The notes beneath the pieces were generated by a model. It did not search any database, was not told the origin of the DNA, and saw nothing but the letters and a program-made list of their open reading frames with translations. 64,000 nt of DNA. Origin: Actinomadura sp. DC4 (GTDB lineage: Bacteria; Actinomycetota; Actinomycetes; Streptosporangiales; Streptosporangiaceae). Shown one piece after another: positions 34,544 through 43,382 of the stretch. How positions within the stretch are numbered: position 1 is the first letter of the stretch; each line of letters starts with the position of its first letter. A program made the position numbers and the translations under genes. The stretch is from NCBI RefSeq assembly GCF_030406325.1, contig NZ_JAUEQY010000005.1:1-64000 (forward strand), given 5' to 3'.

Positions 34544-34732
34544 ATGTGTTCTACTCATGGCGAGCGGCTTGCCAGCCTCACCCGGGCGATCGACGATCTC
34601 GCAGCCGAGGGCCTGGGTGGTCTTCCACCCGAAGCCTGGGCTGAACGGGTGGCCGGCATCTGGGCTCTCGTCGAAGGACTCGACCCCGACGTCGCCCGGC
34701 GACGCGCCCGCTACATGACCATCGAGACCTGA
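34544..34732 (+). CDS. Small helical protein, possible remnant
   Basis: The 62-aa protein reads LASLTRAIDDLAAEGLGGLPPEA-like helices ending RRRARYMTIET, with strong GC3 bias. Similar short actinomycete proteins exist, and the sequence resembles the N-terminal part of some larger helical proteins, so it may be intact or a remnant. TAGACT (34532-34537) lies 6 nt before the ATG, which fits a leaderless start. It immediately precedes the 83-bp repeat array. Function unknown. Confidence 0.5.
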   Translation: MCSTHGERLASLTRAIDDLAAEGLGGLPPEAWAERVAGIWALVEGLDPDVARRRARYMTIET

Positions 34733-34744
34733 TCGAGCGATGCC

Positions 34745-35585
34745 TCAGTGTTCGACGGCCCGGTACCGGCGGTGCAACAGGGGAGCACGTCGAGGGACTC
34801 CCGACGTGCCGCCACCGCCACCCGGGCCGTCAGCACTCGGCGACTCCACACCGCCGATGCGACGGAGAAACGCGTTGAATCCCCGACGCGTCTCCATCAC
34901 CGCCCAGGCCGTCAGCACGGGTGTCTCGATACCGCCGGCTCGACAAAGAACACGTTGAAAATCCCCTGACGCACCGCCCGCGCCATTTGAGCCGTCGAGG
35001 TCTCATGGCCCATCGCCGCCGGGGCCCAGGCGAACTTCGTCGGATTCCCCTGAAGCGCCTCCACCGCCGCCCAAGCCATCAGCGCTCGGCAATCCACCAC
35101 CCGCAGAGCGGCAGAAGCCACGCCCAAGATCCGAACGGGTCGCCCTCGCCACCCTGCCCGTCAGCCCTCACCACCGAACACCGGCGATACGGCAGGAGAG
35201 CACGCTGCGGTTTCCCCGCCGTATCCATGACCGCCACCCGAGCCGCCGCAGTGGCGATCGGTGACACCAGTGCAACAGCCGGGAATCCCGGACGTCGCCA
35301 CTGCCGGCCAGGCGTCAGTGCTCAGTGGTCCGACGCCGATCACGTCGGCGAGCGTCTACCACCGCTACCCCCACCTGTCAGCGCTTCGCTGCCCCGTCGC
35401 CGTCTCGGCGACACGAGAACGCGTCGGCGATCCCCTCGTGCAGCGCCGCCGCATACCCTCGGCCGTCGGCGGTTGGTGGTCGGGCCACGCGGATTTCGTG
35501 GCGCGTCGGCCTCGTCGGCTGAGGGGTCAGTGCTTGGCGGTTCGGTGGCGGCGGTGCGACAGGAGAACATGTTGCGGGTCATCTG
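34745..35585. repeat. Degenerate tandem array of ~83-bp repeats
   Basis: A word like GTCAGTGCTCGGCG followed 25-30 bp later by CGACAGGAGAACACGTTG and ATCCCC recurs along about 840 bp. The TCA of the leading TCAG-like word falls at 34745, 34830, 34912, 34995, 35079, 35161, 35248, 35315, 35378, 35466 and 35527. Spacing is near 83 bp in the first six intervals, then alternately about 61-67 and 88 bp. The last unit forms the 3' end and stop codon of the minus-strand amidase gene. Copies are strongly diverged, so this is not a CRISPR array. Confidence 0.7.
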
Positions 35586-36276
35586 ACATGTCCTCGTCGC
35601 CGCTCGGGTCGTCGGCGTCCTGGCCGATGATGCGTGAGACCTCTCTACGGAGTCGGGGGAGACGCCGGTACAGGACGTCGCCGGGGCAGTCGGTGCTGTT
35701 GTAGTCGCGGTGGCCGACGATCGCGGTGGTGGGGTTCAGGTTGTGGGCCATGCACAGCCAGGCGCAGACTTCGACCAGTGATCTCCACAGTCGGGCGGGC
35801 ACCTCTTCGCTGATGTAGGTGCCTTCGTTCTCGATGCCCAACGTGTGGCGGTTGTGGTGCAGGGACTGCGCCCCGACCACCAGGCCGTTGCGGGCGATGG
35901 CCTGCAGGCTGCCCGCGCGGCCCTCCATGACCAGGCCGCCTCGGCTGATCGTCAGTTGCTCGCCGATGTCGTCCCAATGACGGCCGTCCATGTGAAATCG
36001 CTGGATCTGCCGTGACAGCGCGAACGCGTGCGCCCGGGACGTGTCGCTCGTGTTGGGTGAGGCGGTGTGGTGGACGATGATGTGATCGGGCGGCCGATCG
36101 ATCAGCCGGGGCGGCCGGCGAGGCGAGTCGGCGCCCCACTCTCTGCGCGTGTAGACCTTCGGTCCACTAGCGGCGTTGGCCTGCATGGCACCTCCGGCAA
36201 GCATCACATCCGCGGCGGCGATTCCGATCGCCGTACGCAGAAGATTTCGGCGAAGTATCCCCTCTGCGCCGGTCAC
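35527..36276 (-). CDS. Tat-exported N-acetylmuramoyl-L-alanine amidase (PGRP type)
   Basis: The 249-aa protein has a twin-arginine-like signal (LRRNLLRTAIGIAAADVML). An amidase_2/PGRP domain follows, with Zn ligands in IIVHHTAS, a further His region LHHNRHTLGIENEG, and GHRDYNSTDCPGD with the last His and Cys. It should cleave the amide between MurNAc and L-Ala in peptidoglycan outside the cell. The GTG start has GGGGGGTGAT upstream. Its C-terminal tail (PQHVLLSHRRHRTAKH) is encoded by the last unit of the adjacent 83-bp repeat array, so the tail may have been acquired from it. Confidence 0.88.
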   Translation of the reverse strand: MTGAEGILRRNLLRTAIGIAAADVMLAGGAMQANAASGPKVYTRREWGADSPRRPPRLIDRPPDHIIVHHTASPNTSDTSRAHAFALSRQIQRFHMDGRHWDDIGEQLTISRGGLVMEGRAGSLQAIARNGLVVGAQSLHHNRHTLGIENEGTYISEEVPARLWRSLVEVCAWLCMAHNLNPTTAIVGHRDYNSTDCPGDVLYRRLPRLRREVSRIIGQDADDPSGDEDMSDDPQHVLLSHRRHRTAKH

Positions 36277-36693
36277 ACATCACCCCCCGCTCCGCGACTG
36301 ATCGCCAGCGTAGCCAGACGATCACAGAAAGCGAGAACGTTAGATTCGGGCGTTTCACGTGGAACGACGGATCAACTAGCACAAGGGGGATCAGTCAGAC
36401 CTGTGCATAGCCGCAAGGAACCGGCGGCCCACGCCGGCAGATGAGGACGGAGCAGTAGCCCATAGACCAAGGGTTCCGCACCACACAGCCCCCGTCGAGA
36501 GCGCCCGACGGAACTGTGGATAACCCGATCGTCTCCTGTGGACAACGTCGGATGGACGTGACTCAGGAGCGTCCTCCGCCGAGGCGGGCGGCCCCCTCGG
36601 AAGAGCACGCCTCGACGCAGGCTCTCATGCGGCGCCCTCGGGACACGCGGTGCGCGCACGTGGTCTGAGCGCCGCCGACACCCTGCCCACGAC
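36277..36693. other. Gene-free interval upstream of amidase
   Basis: About 415 bp contains the amidase promoter region and two consensus DnaA boxes (36515-36545). No frame with convincing codon bias was seen. Confidence 0.5.
36515..36545. promoter_or_regulatory. Pair of consensus DnaA boxes
   Basis: TGTGGATAA (36515-36523) is the complement of TTATCCACA, and TGTGGACAA (36537-36545) is the complement of TTGTCCACA, the streptomycete form. They have the same orientation with start-to-start spacing 22 bp, two helical turns. The site lies between the amidase gene and rplI, in a gene-free interval. Confidence 0.65.
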
Positions 36694-36865
36694 GCCCTCG
36701 CATGGAGCGCCCAGACTGAGGTGCCAGGGCGGCGAGGCGGACGACCGCGTCGCAGCCCTTCAGCGCGGCACCGACCGCCTTCTCGTCGGTGGCGTCGGCG
36801 GGGGGCCGCGTCAAGTCCGTTGCGTTCGCCACTGCGGCATTGCCGACGCAGCTCGTTCCCGGCAC
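36694..36865 (-). pseudogene. Relic of an NAD(P)-binding epimerase
   Basis: On the minus strand the translation contains TDEKAVGAALKGCDAVVRLAALAP. This matches the region after the second strand of SDR-type epimerases, where a D-x-T-D segment precedes CDAVVHLAA. The usual N-terminal glycine motif is broken by a stop just upstream, and the catalytic YxxxK part is absent. It is therefore a decayed fragment. Confidence 0.5.
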
Positions 36866-36949
36866 TGCCTTGGCCGGTGGTCTCCTGACCTCACCGGCTT
36901 GCCACGCTGCCCGCGGCGGTGAGCGGCGCCGTCAAGGAGCACATATCGA

Positions 36950-36980
36950 AAGGGCCGGGTCCCGACAGGACCCGGCCCTT
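36950..36980 (-). terminator. Terminator of the rpsF-rplI operon
   Basis: AAGGGCCGGGTCC and GGACCCGGCCCTT form a perfect 13-bp stem with loop CGACA. On the minus strand TTTCG follows the stem. It lies 15 bp after the rplI stop. Confidence 0.85.
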
Positions 36981-36995
36981 CCAACACAATGCTGA

Positions 36996-37442
36996 CTACC
37001 CGCCGACGACCTCAAGTGCGATCTTCGCGCTTACCTCCGGGTGGAGGCGGACGGCGACGTTGTGGGCGCCGACCGTCTTGATCGGGTTGGTCACCTCGAT
37101 GCGACGCTTGTCCAACTGCGGGCCGCCGGCCGCCTTCACCGCGCCGGCGATGTCGGCCGGGGTCACGGCGCCGAACAGGCGACCGCTCTCACCCGCGCGC
37201 GTGCGCAGGCGGACCTTCAGGCGTTCGAGGTCGCCGCGGATGGACTCGGCCTGCTCGATGCTGGCGATCTCGCGAGCGCTGCGAGCCTTGCGGATCGAGT
37301 CGATCTGCTTCTCCGCGCCGCGGGTCCACAGCATCGCGAAGCCGCGCGGGATCAGGTAGTTACGGCCGTAGCCGTCCTTGACATCGACGACCTCGCCCGG
37401 AGCGCCGAGGCCGGAGACCTGCTGAGTCAGGATGAGCTTCAT
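36996..37442 (-). CDS. rplI: 50S ribosomal protein bL9
   Basis: The 148-aa protein starts [20 protein letters not shown] and has [13 protein letters not shown], typical of the L9 N-terminal domain. A long connecting helix and the C-terminal rRNA-binding domain with [12 protein letters not shown] follow. It belongs to the large subunit. It is last in the rpsF-ssb-rpsR-rplI operon, 17 bp after rpsR, and is followed by a strong hairpin. Length is normal. Confidence 0.97.
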   Translation of the reverse strand: MKLILTQQVSGLGAPGEVVDVKDGYGRNYLIPRGFAMLWTRGAEKQIDSIRKARSAREIASIEQAESIRGDLERLKVRLRTRAGESGRLFGAVTPADIAGAVKAAGGPQLDKRRIEVTNPIKTVGAHNVAVRLHPEVSAKIALEVVGG

Positions 37443-37459
37443 GATCAGTGTCTCCCTTC

Positions 37460-37696
37460 TCAGCGAGCCGTGCTGGTGTAGGGCAGCAGCGCCATCTCGC
37501 GGGCGTTCTTGATCGCGGTGGCGACGTCGCGCTGGTGCTGGGTGCAGTTGCCTGTCACCCGGCGGGCGCGGATCTTGCCGCGGTCGGAGATGAACTTGCG
37601 CAGCAGCGCAGTGTCCTTGTAGTCGACGTAGGAGAGTTTCTCCTGGCAGAACAGGCAAACCTTCTTCTTGGGCTTGCGTGGTGCCGGTTTCGCCAT
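37460..37696 (-). CDS. rpsR: 30S ribosomal protein bS18
   Basis: The 78-aa protein shows the S18 core [19 protein letters not shown] followed by [20 protein letters not shown]. The N-terminus is basic, and its [13 protein letters not shown] pair of cysteines is typical of the zinc-type (C+) S18. GGAGG-like sequence is upstream. It sits in the conserved rpsF-ssb-rpsR-rplI order. Confidence 0.97.
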   Translation of the reverse strand: MAKPAPRKPKKKVCLFCQEKLSYVDYKDTALLRKFISDRGKIRARRVTGNCTQHQRDVATAIKNAREMALLPYTSTAR

Positions 37697-37762
37697 CGTG
37701 GTGCTCCTCCTGAGAGAGCCCCGCTCACGCGGGAATGGTCGGTTGGATGATGAGGGATGGGG

Positions 37763-38326
37763 CTAGAACGGCGGGTCGTCGGAGAATCCGCCGCCTCCGC
37801 CGCCGCCACCCGTGGCCCACGGGTCGTCCGCAGGCTGGTTACCGCCGCCGCCGCCGAAGCCGCCGCCTTGGTTGCCGCCTCCGCCGCCCTGGTTGCCGCC
37901 GCCGAAGCCGCCGCCACCCTGGCCGCCGCCTCCGCCGCCACCGAAGCCGCCACCCTGCCGCTGAGTCTTGTTGACCTTGGCGGTGGCGCTCTTCAGGGAC
38001 GGACCGACGTCGTCGGCCTCGATCTCGTAGACGGTGCGCTTCTCACCCTCGCGGGTCTCGTACGACCGCTGCTTGAGCCGGCCCTGGACGATGACCCGCA
38101 TGCCGCGCTGAAGGCTCTCGGCGCAGTTTTCCGCCGCCTGCCGCCAGACGTTGCAGGTGAGGAAGAGCGACTCGCCGTCCTTCCACTCACCGGACTGCTG
38201 GTCGCGGAATCGGGGCGTGGACGCGACCCGGAACGTGGCGACCGCCTGCCCGTTGGGGGTGAAGCGGAGTTCCGGGTCGTTGACCAGGTTGCCAACGATC
38301 GTGATCTGGGTGTCGCCTGCTGCCAT
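37763..38326 (-). CDS. ssb: Single-stranded DNA-binding protein
   Basis: The 187-aa protein has an OB fold (1-110) with [19 protein letters not shown] and [19 protein letters not shown] very Gly-rich linker (about 115-180) follows, and the end is an acidic tip DDPPF that in known SSBs recruits repair and replication partners. It binds ssDNA as a tetramer. Operon member between rpsF and rpsR. The Gly-rich linker is encoded by a compositionally biased stretch. Confidence 0.97.
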   Translation of the reverse strand: MAAGDTQITIVGNLVNDPELRFTPNGQAVATFRVASTPRFRDQQSGEWKDGESLFLTCNVWRQAAENCAESLQRGMRVIVQGRLKQRSYETREGEKRTVYEIEADDVGPSLKSATAKVNKTQRQGGGFGGGGGGGQGGGGFGGGNQGGGGGNQGGGFGGGGGNQPADDPWATGGGGGGGGFSDDPPF

Positions 38327-38370
38327 GAGGCTCTCCAGCTACAGATTCGGGTGACGTGTAAAGCGAAGGC

Positions 38371-38661
38371 TCAGTGGGCCTCGGGCCGGATGACCTTCGT
38401 GCGCAGGATGGTGTCCTGAAGGTTCAGCTGCCGGTCGAGCTCCTTGACCGTGGCAGGGGTCGCCGTCAGGTCGATCACCGCGTAGACGCCTTCGGACTTC
38501 TTCTCGATCTCGTACGACAGGCGCCGACGGCCCCAGACGTCGACCTTCTCCACGCTGCCGCCGTCGGTCTTGACGACGTTGAGGAACTGGTCGAGTGACG
38601 GTGCGACGGTGCGGTCTTCGGTGCTGGGGTCGAGGATGACCATGAGTTCGTAACGACGCAT
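38371..38661 (-). CDS. rpsF: 30S ribosomal protein bS6
   Basis: The 96-aa protein starts [12 protein letters not shown] and contains [19 protein letters not shown] and [10 protein letters not shown], characteristic of S6. ATG 38661 has AAGGAGG about 9 nt upstream. An upstream in-frame extension is rejected on that basis. It is first of the rpsF-ssb-rpsR-rplI operon. Confidence 0.97.
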   Translation of the reverse strand: MRRYELMVILDPSTEDRTVAPSLDQFLNVVKTDGGSVEKVDVWGRRRLSYEIEKKSEGVYAVIDLTATPATVKELDRQLNLQDTILRTKVIRPEAH

Positions 38662-38778
38662 GCGAGTCCCAACCTCCTTTGGACTGGTGCGGTCACGGTC
38701 TCTCCGTGACAGGAGGGCCTTGCGTCTCGTCGCGGATCGGCTCCGCGCGATCGACACAGGTTACCAACAACCAGCTGC

Positions 38779-38919
38779 TCAATCGCCCGCTCTCCGGCGA
38801 TCGAGCTCGGTCATGATGTCGGCCATCCGCGACCGCATGCGCGCGGTCTGGGTGGTCAGCAGGGACAGCTCATCGATCAGCTCGACGTCGTCGACGGCCA
38901 TCAGCTCGCGGGTCATCAT
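38779..38919 (-). CDS. 46-aa helical microprotein
   Basis: A short ORF begins ATGATG with GGAGG six bases upstream and a GATAAT -10 near 38948. It encodes VDDVELIDELSLLTTQTARM and ends MADIMTELDRRRAGD, two amphipathic helices with heptad-like Leu/Ile/Met. Codon bias is typical of coding DNA. It lies 117 bp upstream of rpsF on the same strand. I do not know a named family; a coiled-coil partner is plausible. Confidence 0.6.
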   Translation of the reverse strand: MMTRELMAVDDVELIDELSLLTTQTARMRSRMADIMTELDRRRAGD

Positions 38920-39042
38920 CGCAGCCTCCATTCGAAATCGTGTTCGACATTATCGCGAGGGTCCGACAGAACCGAGACGGGATCCGAGCTGCTTGACCAG
39001 GCGTCTCGCAGGGAAGTACGGAAAGAGGGGGTGTACACGCAA

Positions 39043-39324
39043 ATGCGATCGGTCCTCGCACGGCATCGGAACCGCAGGGCGCACGGACGGGAGACCTCCC
39101 TCGCCGCGATCACCCTCGCCGGCGGTCTGGTCGCGTTCGTCGCCGGCATCATCTCCCCCGCGCACCTCGTCGCGGTCTGCGTGGGCATCGCGGCCGTCCT
39201 GTTCGGCCTGTACTCCCAGCTCGTCTCCGCCACCACGAGGGAGCGCTGGGTGAACGTCATCGGCATCGGGCTGGCCTTCGTCGGGCTCGGGCTGGGCTTC
39301 TCGCACGGCGGCTTCACGATCTGA
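39043..39324 (+). CDS. Small integral membrane protein
   Basis: The 93-aa protein has a basic N-terminus (RHRNRRAHGR) and three hydrophobic helices (about 20-40, 45-62 and 72-88). ATG 39043 is chosen; GTG 39031 directly after GAGGGGG is an alternative. No catalytic motif or known family. It lies 36 bp before the endonuclease IV gene, which has its own promoter. Confidence 0.6.
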   Translation: MRSVLARHRNRRAHGRETSLAAITLAGGLVAFVAGIISPAHLVAVCVGIAAVLFGLYSQLVSATTRERWVNVIGIGLAFVGLGLGFSHGGFTI

Positions 39325-39359
39325 CGCGCGGGCCGCCGCCTGCGCGTAGGCTCGACGCC

Positions 39360-40121
39360 ATGGTGCGTATCGGAGCCCACGTCGACCAGACCGACCCCCT
39401 CGCCGCGGCCGCCGCGAAGAAGGCCGAGGTCGCGCAGTTCTTCCTCGGCGACCCTCAGGGGTGGAAGGCTCCCGTGTTGCCGGAGAAACACGAGGAGATC
39501 CGCGACTCGGGCGTCGACATCTACGTGCACTCGCCGTACGTCGTCAACGTGGCGACCTCCAACAACCGCATCCGCATCCCGAGCCGCAAGATCCTCACCC
39601 AGCAGCTCGAGGGCGCGGCGAAGATCGGCGCCAAGGGCCTGATCGTGCACGGCGGGCACGTGCTGAAGAACGACGACCCGCAGCTCGGCTTCGACAACTG
39701 GCGCAAGGTCTTCGAGCGGATGGAGACCCCGACCGCGGTCCCGGTGCTCATCGAGAACACCGCGGGCGGCGACAACGCCATGGCCCGCATGCTGGAGCGC
39801 ATCGCCCGGCTGTGGGACGCCCTGGACGGCTTCGACGTCGGGTTCTGCCTGGACACCTGCCACGCGCACGCCGCGGGCGAGGACCTCACCGACATCGTCG
39901 ACCGGGTGAAGGCCGTCACCGGCCGCATCGACCTGGTCCACTGCAACGACAGCCGCGACGCCTTCGGCTCCGGCGCCGACCGGCACGCGAACCTCGGCGA
40001 CGGCAAGATCGACCCCGAGCTGATCCTCAAGGTCGTACGCGACGCGGGCGCGCCGGTCGTCGTCGAGACCCCCGGCGACGGGCAGGCCGCCGACATCGCC
40101 TGGCTGCGCGACAACCTCTAA
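39360..40121 (+). CDS. nfo: Deoxyribonuclease IV (endonuclease IV)
   Basis: The 253-aa AP endonuclease is a TIM barrel of the Nfo/xylose isomerase-like group. Metal-ligand segments are GAHVDQ, VHGGHV, IENTAGG, CLDTCHAHAAG, VHCNDS, GSGADRHANLGDG and VETPGDG. It repairs abasic sites in DNA. It is slightly shorter than E. coli Nfo. TAGGCT (39347-39352) lies 7 nt before the ATG, so it is probably leaderless. Its end overlaps the convergent barstar gene by 4 bp. Confidence 0.92.
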   Translation: MVRIGAHVDQTDPLAAAAAKKAEVAQFFLGDPQGWKAPVLPEKHEEIRDSGVDIYVHSPYVVNVATSNNRIRIPSRKILTQQLEGAAKIGAKGLIVHGGHVLKNDDPQLGFDNWRKVFERMETPTAVPVLIENTAGGDNAMARMLERIARLWDALDGFDVGFCLDTCHAHAAGEDLTDIVDRVKAVTGRIDLVHCNDSRDAFGSGADRHANLGDGKIDPELILKVVRDAGAPVVVETPGDGQAADIAWLRDNL

Positions 40122-40525
40122 GCCTCGGGCAGGAGCACGGCCATGGAGGTCGGGGTCTTCCGCCAGTAGGCGATGGCCGCCTCGAAGATCTCCAGGAGCG
40201 TGCCGTGGACCGACGGGTCGGCGTCCGCCAGGTCCTGCCAGTGGTCGTACACCACGAGGTAACCGGACGCCGTCGGCGCCCACGACAGGTCGTTCAGGCA
40301 GTCCTGCAGCGCGTCCCAGTTGTGCCCGAAGTACGAGGGCAGCGAGAACTCCACGGCGCAGCGGTCGAGCAGGGTCCGCTTGTCGCGCAGGCCGGTGCCG
40401 TCGAGCCAGAAGACGCGCCAGCCCTCACGCTCGGCCTCGGTGACGCCGCGCGCCGCCTCCCGATGGGAGGTCGCCCACCGGTGGACACCGGGCTCCAGCC
40501 GTCCGGTCAGGAGTTCCTCGATCAT
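40118..40525 (-). CDS. Barstar-family protein (orphan)
   Basis: The 135-aa protein has the barstar signature EFSLPSYFGHNWDALQDCLNDL and a following YLVVYDHWQDL strand. Barstar proteins inhibit barnase-type RNases, but here no barnase-like ORF (with ExxxxxR/H catalytic pattern) is adjacent. Known orphan barstars may block foreign RNases. Start at 40525 or GTG 40537; neither has a strong Shine-Dalgarno. The 3' end overlaps nfo by 4 bp. Confidence 0.85.
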   Translation of the reverse strand: MIEELLTGRLEPGVHRWATSHREAARGVTEAEREGWRVFWLDGTGLRDKRTLLDRCAVEFSLPSYFGHNWDALQDCLNDLSWAPTASGYLVVYDHWQDLADADPSVHGTLLEIFEAAIAYWRKTPTSMAVLLPEA

Positions 40526-40545
40526 TCGGTCACCCACTCAGCAGG

Positions 40546-41634
40546 CTATCCCGCCCACTTGCCGGACGTGAACAGCGCGATCTCTGAAACCAGCAGCGGC
40601 ACGAAGAGCAGGACCGTCACGATGTACGCGGGACGGCGGAACGAGCCGATCGCCAGCCAGACCGGCCACCACAACAAGGTGGCCCGGCCGATGGACAGGT
40701 AGAACGCCGAGGTGAGCAGCGAGGCCAGCGGCAGGCCGACATAGACGGCCTCCGCCCATCGCCGGCGCACGAGCAGCCAGAGGGTCAGCGCGACCCCGAC
40801 CACCGCCGCGACGAGCTCCACCCGGAACGCCCCGGTGAACTCATTGTGCACCCCGAACGCCGCGTCCCACGTCGTATGGAACGCCTCCCACGGCCAGGCG
40901 AGCGATCGCCCCCAGCCCTCCTGCTGCGCGTGCTGCCAGGCCAGCCAGTCCCCCGTACGCCGCCACTGGTAGACCGTGTAGGCGAACACGGGCGCGAACG
41001 GCGCCAGCAGGCACGGCGCCACGCGCCAGCGCCGGTCGGCCACCAGGAACTCCACGATGAGCGCCACGGCCAGGAAGATCCCGGTGACCCGTACGCAGGC
41101 CGCGCCCATCGCGCAGAGCACCGCCGGCTCCCAGCGGCGCTGCCGGGCCAGCAGCCAGGCGGGCAGCGCGAACGCCAGGAACAGCGTCTCCGAGTACCCC
41201 GCGAACAGGAACACCGCGTACGGGCTGAGCAGCAGCGCGAGCACGGCCTTCGGGCCGGTGCCGGCGCCGCCGAGGCGCGCCAGCGCGGCCATCGCCACCG
41301 TCCCGGCCACGAGGCTGATCAGCAGCGCCGACAGCTCCCAGCTCGGTATCACGATGTGGATTGTGCGGATCAGCATCGGCAGGCCGGGGAAGAACGCGGG
41401 CAGCCCGGCGTCCTGCGGCTGAGCCGGGTCGCCCCGGTAGCCGTACTTGGCGATCTCGATGAACAGGTCGACGTCCCACTGCGTCCATCGCTCCAGGAAG
41501 GAGTCCTTGAAGTCCCCGTACGACCAGAACGCCGCGATGGTCACCGAGGTGACGAGGACGCCCAGGCGGGTGCCGAACCACGCGCCGAGGGCCGGCCGGT
41601 CGACCCCCTCGAGCAGCCTCGCAGGAGTCGCCAC
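40546..41634 (-). CDS. Polytopic mannosyltransferase-like protein (PIG-V/GT-C fold)
   Basis: The 362-aa protein has about nine hydrophobic helices. Its first loop carries WTQWDVDLFIEIAKYGY with acidic residues, and FFPGLPMLIRTIH follows. This pattern (D in the first loop and FFPxxP) is typical of the PIG-V-like mannosyltransferase family. It probably adds mannose from polyprenyl-phosphate to a lipid-linked glycan on the membrane's outer face. It abuts the GT87 gene (1 bp). Confidence 0.75.
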   Translation of the reverse strand: MATPARLLEGVDRPALGAWFGTRLGVLVTSVTIAAFWSYGDFKDSFLERWTQWDVDLFIEIAKYGYRGDPAQPQDAGLPAFFPGLPMLIRTIHIVIPSWELSALLISLVAGTVAMAALARLGGAGTGPKAVLALLLSPYAVFLFAGYSETLFLAFALPAWLLARQRRWEPAVLCAMGAACVRVTGIFLAVALIVEFLVADRRWRVAPCLLAPFAPVFAYTVYQWRRTGDWLAWQHAQQEGWGRSLAWPWEAFHTTWDAAFGVHNEFTGAFRVELVAAVVGVALTLWLLVRRRWAEAVYVGLPLASLLTSAFYLSIGRATLLWWPVWLAIGSFRRPAYIVTVLLFVPLLVSEIALFTSGKWAG

Positions 41635-43370
<1,736 letters not shown>

Positions 43371-43382
43371 GACGCCAGAACG

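Noticed and set aside
34912-35127. A 71-aa minus-strand ORF inside the repeat array
   Set aside because: Its sequence is made of array units and it has no own ribosome site; the array explains it.
34745-35585. Possible CRISPR array in the repeated stretch
   Set aside because: Units of about 83 bp are too diverged, there is no short identical repeat alternating with unique spacers, and no cas gene is nearby.
40118-40537. A barnase-barstar toxin-antitoxin pair
   Set aside because: Only the barstar is present; the adjacent plus-strand gene is endonuclease IV.
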